Below are positions 60,904-64,000 of a stretch of 64,000 nt of DNA, piece after piece (within the stretch, counting starts at the first letter, position 1; every line of letters begins with the position of its first letter). The notes under the pieces were generated by a model that ran no database searches, had not been told where the DNA came from, and worked only from the letters and a program-made list of their open reading frames with translations. Both the position numbers and the translations under genes were made by a program. Origin of the DNA: JAVJRN01 sp040218415 (GTDB lineage: Bacteria > Bacteroidota > Bacteroidia > Cytophagales > Cyclobacteriaceae). The stretch covers positions 277,632 to 341,631 of the forward strand of contig JAVJRN010000079.1 in assembly GCA_040218415.1 (NCBI GenBank), given 5' to 3'.

Positions 60904-61020
60904 GTGAAAAGAGAAAAATTAAACAGAAGGAACTTCACACTCACCATTGAGGTAGCGCTTTTCATCGCATTCCTATCCATTATTACCCTCAACCATTATT
61001 ATCGCTTTCTGCCTCAATAG
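60904..61020 (+). CDS. Possible 38-aa single-pass membrane peptide
   Basis: A GTG-started frame encodes MKREKLNRRNFT followed by a hydrophobic stretch IEVALFIAFLSIITL and a short polar end. A basic N-terminus and one helix are typical of small inner-membrane proteins. It overlaps the 3' end of the convergent lectin-like gene by 32 bases, has no clear ribosome site and could be chance. Confidence 0.3.
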   Translation: MKREKLNRRNFTLTIEVALFIAFLSIITLNHYYRFLPQ

Positions 61021-61711
61021 GCAAGCCAACCATACGGCGCAAGCAAAAATATTGTAAGTTATATTTTCTTCCTGTAGAGGCCGTAAAACCCCAAATCACC
61101 TGAGTTTCTCCTCCAAAAATATCCCCAATCAAATCTCTTTTTTGAGAAACTACTTTTACGCCATCCCAAAATACTTCAATTAACTGCTCACTTGGATTCC
61201 ACCTAAATCGGAAATCGTGGAGGTAATTGTCCTCCATATTATAGAGCGAATCTCCACCATTCCAATAGGCTTCATGTCTGCTGCTGCCATTTTCCAAGTA
61301 GGCTACATGATCACAAGACGGATCATTTTGATACCTGTTTTGATAGGTATCAAACTCCACAGCTACTGATGGATTAATGGAACTACCGATGTTGAGCGGA
61401 TTGAAACTCCCATAACCCATGCACTCGCCCCATTGGCCATAGGCATCAAAACCACGGATATCATTGTGAACAACGAAGGTGATACCATCCGCTCCCTCCT
61501 CTTTATCGCCCAGAAAAACGTCAAATTGGATTTCGAAATATTTTTCCAAATCCAACCGCGAATAATTATAAGCCAAACCTTCGGCAAAAGGCATATCAGG
61601 TGTGAGCATAATACAGCCATTGTCCATCACTTGGCTGGTGCCAAGCATCCGATATTGCCCTAGACTCAACGTGCTACTCGCCAATATTATTGATATTAGA
61701 ATACTACGCAT
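60989..61711 (-). CDS. Secreted L-type (legume-like) lectin domain protein
   Basis: The 240-aa protein has a signal peptide (about 1-18, ending SLGQ) and one L-type lectin domain: FEIQFDVFLGD, GADGITFVVHND (Asp ligand), PSVAVEFDTYQN (Asp/Asn metal site), DHVAYL and VIWGFTASTGRKYNLQYF. It would bind glycans outside the cell. It ends soon after the lectin fold, unlike many longer Bacteroidota homologues that add other domains and a T9SS tail. Confidence 0.85.
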   Translation of the reverse strand: MRSILISIILASSTLSLGQYRMLGTSQVMDNGCIMLTPDMPFAEGLAYNYSRLDLEKYFEIQFDVFLGDKEEGADGITFVVHNDIRGFDAYGQWGECMGYGSFNPLNIGSSINPSVAVEFDTYQNRYQNDPSCDHVAYLENGSSRHEAYWNGGDSLYNMEDNYLHDFRFRWNPSEQLIEVFWDGVKVVSQKRDLIGDIFGGETQVIWGFTASTGRKYNLQYFCLRRMVGLPIEAESDNNG

Positions 61712-61788
61712 ATAAGTAGTAACTATTTAAGATATATTTTGATTTCAAAAACATGGAGTGCTTCTTCTGTTCTGGTTAGTTTTGCCGA

Positions 61789-64000
61789 ATGGCGAGTGAC
61801 GAACAAGCAAAATATTTGGAGGAATTAAACCCTTCACAAAGAGAGGGAGTAATAAATGTAGAAGGGCCTATCATGCTTATAGCAGGTGCTGGATCAGGAA
61901 AAACAAGGGTACTGACATATCGCATCGCCCATTTGATACGCCATCATCATGTAGATCCGTTCAACATTATGTCTCTGACTTTTACCAACAAAGCTGCCAA
62001 AGAAATGCGTCATCGTATTGAAAGCATTGTCGGTAATGAGGCAAAAAACCTTTGGATGGGGACTTTTCACTCCGTATTTGCCAGAATTCTTCGCTCGGAA
62101 GCGCACCATCTCGGATACCCGAGCAATTTTACCATTTACGACACGGACGATTCCAAGCAGCTGATCAAACAAATCGTGAAGGAAATGAACCTTGACGACA
62201 AATTGTACAAGCCCAACTTGGTGTACAATAGAATCTCGGCTGCCAAAAACCGCTTGGTTTCCTTTGAAGAGTACAACAACAATCCCATTTATGCCGAGGA
62301 CGATGCGGCCAATATGCGCCCTGAAATGGGTAAAATTTATAAAAGATACGCGCTGCGCTGCTTCCATGCGGATGCCATGGACTTTGACGATTTGCTGTTC
62401 AATACCAATGTACTTTTTGCGCAGCATACCGATGTGTTGAATAAATACCAACAGCGCTTCCATTACCTGATGATTGATGAGTTTCAGGATACCAATATTT
62501 CTCAGTATGTCATTGCAAAAAAACTTGCCGCTGTTAGGCAAAATATTGCTGTGGTAGGTGACGATGCACAAAGTATCTATGCTTTTCGTGGAGCGGATAT
62601 TCAAAACATACTCAACTTCGAAAAAGACTATCCCGATCTTAAAACAATCAAACTAGAGCAAAATTATCGCTCTACAAAAACGATTGTAGAAGCAGCCAAC
62701 TCAATCATCGCCAAGAATAAAGCGCAGTTAAAGAAAAATGTATGGACCTCAAATGAAGATGGCGCACTGATCGAATTGGTCAAATCGACATCAGACAATG
62801 AGGAAGGCCGATTGGTGGCCAGCGCCATTTTTGAAACAAAAATGCAAACACAGGCCAGCAGCAACGAGTTTGTGATTCTTTACCGAACCAACAGCCAATC
62901 AAGAGCAATGGAGGAAGCGCTTCGCCGGATGAATTTGCGGTATCGCGTGGTTGGTGGTTTGTCCTTTTACCAAAGAAAAGAAATCAAAGACTTGGTAGGC
63001 TACCTCCGGTTTATCGTCAACACCAATGACGAACAGGCCATGCGCCGAGTCATCAATCTCCCAAAACGTGGAATTGGCCCAGGAACAGTGGAAAAACTGG
63101 TCGTGAGCGCCAATGAAAACCAAAGAACACTTTGGGAAACCTTGCAAAAGGCATCCTCCATCATTGGGGGTCGTGGTGGTAGCCAGGTGGAAAGTTTTGC
63201 CAATTTAATCAAGAGTTTTAAACTCACCAATGACAAAAAAGATGCTTTTGAAACGGCATCTCACGTAGCAAAAAGTTCTGGCTTATTGAAAGAACTCTAT
63301 GAAGATAAAACCATAGAGGGCATGAGCAGATATGAAAACGTGCAAGAACTACTCAACGCCATCAAAGAGTTTACCGATGATCCAGAGCGCGAGGACAAAA
63401 GCCTGGACGCCTTCCTACAAGAAGTGACTTTGCTTACCGATGAAGACCGTAGCAATGCGCCTGATGATGCCGTCACCATGATGACCATACATAGCTCCAA
63501 AGGTTTGGAATTCAACTATGTATATATTGTGGGTATGGAGGAAGAGCTTTTCCCTTCCCAAATGATGCTTAGTTCACGTGCCGACTTGGAAGAGGAAAGG
63601 CGCTTGTTTTATGTGGCCATTACCCGAGCAAAAAAGCAAGTACAATTGAGCTATGCACTCAATAGATATCGCTTTGGCCGCTTGAAAGCCTGTGAGCCGA
63701 GTCGATTTATTGAAGAAGTAGATCCACGTTTCATGAAGGTCAATAAGAAGTTTGGAAGCTCAGCCGCGCTATCTTCCGCTGACAGTTATGTGACCAAAAA
63801 TTTTGTAAATAACCTGAAAAAAGATCAGGCTAATCGAAAATTTGGGGCACCACCAAAACATACGCCAAGCTCCGATTTTGTAGCAAGTGATACGGGTGCT
63901 TTGGCCGTTGGAATGAAAATCGAACATCCGAAATTCGGTTTTGGTAAGGTGATAGAAATTGATGAAGATGGAAGCAATAAAAAGGCAAGGGTTAATTTTG
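61789..64000 (+). CDS. UvrD/PcrA-family DNA helicase (3' end missing)
   Basis: The frame starts MASDEQAKYLEELNPSQREGV and stays open to the right edge (737 codons visible). Superfamily-1 motifs in order: Walker A AGAGSGKTR (32-40), TFTNKAAKEM, LMIDEFQDTN (DExQ-type Walker B), VVGDDAQSIYAFRGAD, LEQNYRS, TIHSSKGLEFNYVYIVGMEE and LFYVAITRAKK. The visible end, GMKIEHPKFGFGKVIEIDEDG, is the Tudor-like C-terminal domain of PcrA. It works in repair and in clearing RNA polymerase and RecA from DNA. Confidence 0.96.
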   Translation, partial: MASDEQAKYLEELNPSQREGVINVEGPIMLIAGAGSGKTRVLTYRIAHLIRHHHVDPFNIMSLTFTNKAAKEMRHRIESIVGNEAKNLWMGTFHSVFARILRSEAHHLGYPSNFTIYDTDDSKQLIKQIVKEMNLDDKLYKPNLVYNRISAAKNRLVSFEEYNNNPIYAEDDAANMRPEMGKIYKRYALRCFHADAMDFDDLLFNTNVLFAQHTDVLNKYQQRFHYLMIDEFQDTNISQYVIAKKLAAVRQNIAVVGDDAQSIYAFRGADIQNILNFEKDYPDLKTIKLEQNYRSTKTIVEAANSIIAKNKAQLKKNVWTSNEDGALIELVKSTSDNEEGRLVASAIFETKMQTQASSNEFVILYRTNSQSRAMEEALRRMNLRYRVVGGLSFYQRKEIKDLVGYLRFIVNTNDEQAMRRVINLPKRGIGPGTVEKLVVSANENQRTLWETLQKASSIIGGRGGSQVESFANLIKSFKLTNDKKDAFETASHVAKSSGLLKELYEDKTIEGMSRYENVQELLNAIKEFTDDPEREDKSLDAFLQEVTLLTDEDRSNAPDDAVTMMTIHSSKGLEFNYVYIVGMEEELFPSQMMLSSRADLEEERRLFYVAITRAKKQVQLSYALNRYRFGRLKACEPSRFIEEVDPRFMKVNKKFGSSAALSSADSYVTKNFVNNLKKDQANRKFGAPPKHTPSSDFVASDTGALAVGMKIEHPKFGFGKVIEIDEDGSNKKARVNF

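Noticed and set aside
61894..62604. Long minus-strand frame within the helicase gene
   Set aside because: It lies fully antisense to conserved UvrD/PcrA motifs and has no recognisable protein features.
1..64000. CRISPR arrays, prophage, integrative elements, tRNA and rRNA genes
   Set aside because: Reading both strands showed no regularly spaced repeats, phage structural genes, integrases, transposases, tRNA cloverleafs or rRNA segments.

Overview
The window looks like chromosomal DNA of a Bacteroidota species, most likely a marine or freshwater Cytophagales relative. Pointers: a SusC/SusD pair, secreted proteins with type IX secretion (T9SS) C-terminal sorting domains, Bacteroidota promoter elements (TAnnTTTG at -7), a TPR-plus-HTH regulator, a DUF3109 protein, a DUF177-rpmF-fabH-efp-accB-accC operon and moderate to low GC. 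No rRNA, tRNA, insertion sequence, prophage or CRISPR array was seen.

Layout. 1-4.7 kb: leftward, tightly overlapping operon (flippase-like membrane protein, GT2 glycosyltransferase, 82-aa unknown, SpoIIE-type phosphatase, NodB deacetylase, TatD nuclease cut by the left edge), divergent from ruvC. 5.3-9.4 kb: HIT protein, greA (with a hairpin terminator inside its own leader), 2-hydroxyacid dehydrogenase, mgtE, rsmA. 9.4-14.8 kb: rightward pdxA and the fatty-acid/translation operon DUF177-rpmF-fabH-efp-accB-accC. 14.8-18.6 kb: leftward operon with DUF3109, a Ras-like GTPase, a PAS-like/LytTR regulator, a coiled-coil protein, a roadblock-like protein and a peptidoglycan-binding membrane protein. 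18.7-21.4 kb: yceI, thiL, methylmalonyl-CoA epimerase, an A-type Fe-S carrier.

21.5-33.9 kb is a coherent nutrient-utilisation locus: a T9SS-secreted cyanophycinase-family peptidase (second domain catalytically dead), SusC, SusD, two PKD/beta-propeller lipoproteins, a second signal-peptide-bearing cyanophycinase with intact catalytic residues, a YfcC-type inner-membrane transporter and a cytoplasmic isoaspartyl peptidase. Together they would capture, cut, import and hydrolyse a beta-aspartyl polymer such as cyanophycin.

34.1-38.1 kb is a leftward sulfite reductase/siroheme operon. Its leader is the most striking non-coding element in the window: a SAM-I riboswitch, then a 31-codon peptide ending in six consecutive cysteine codons, then three mutually exclusive RNA pairings ending in an intrinsic terminator just before the sulfite reductase start. 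This reads as a combined SAM and cysteine attenuator. 38.1-47.6 kb: nuoHIJKLMN followed by a purF-like gene. 47.9-51.4 kb: gluconokinase, GntP permease, serine hydrolase. 51.4-54.7 kb: decayed histidine kinase, a small secreted repeat protein and an intact two-component system. 54.9-61.7 kb: CotH-like secreted protein, cysteine/cystathionine synthase with CBS domains, TPR/HTH regulator, LOG-family protein, L-type lectin-like protein. The right edge cuts a UvrD/PcrA helicase.

All functional calls come from reading motifs by eye; no database search was run.
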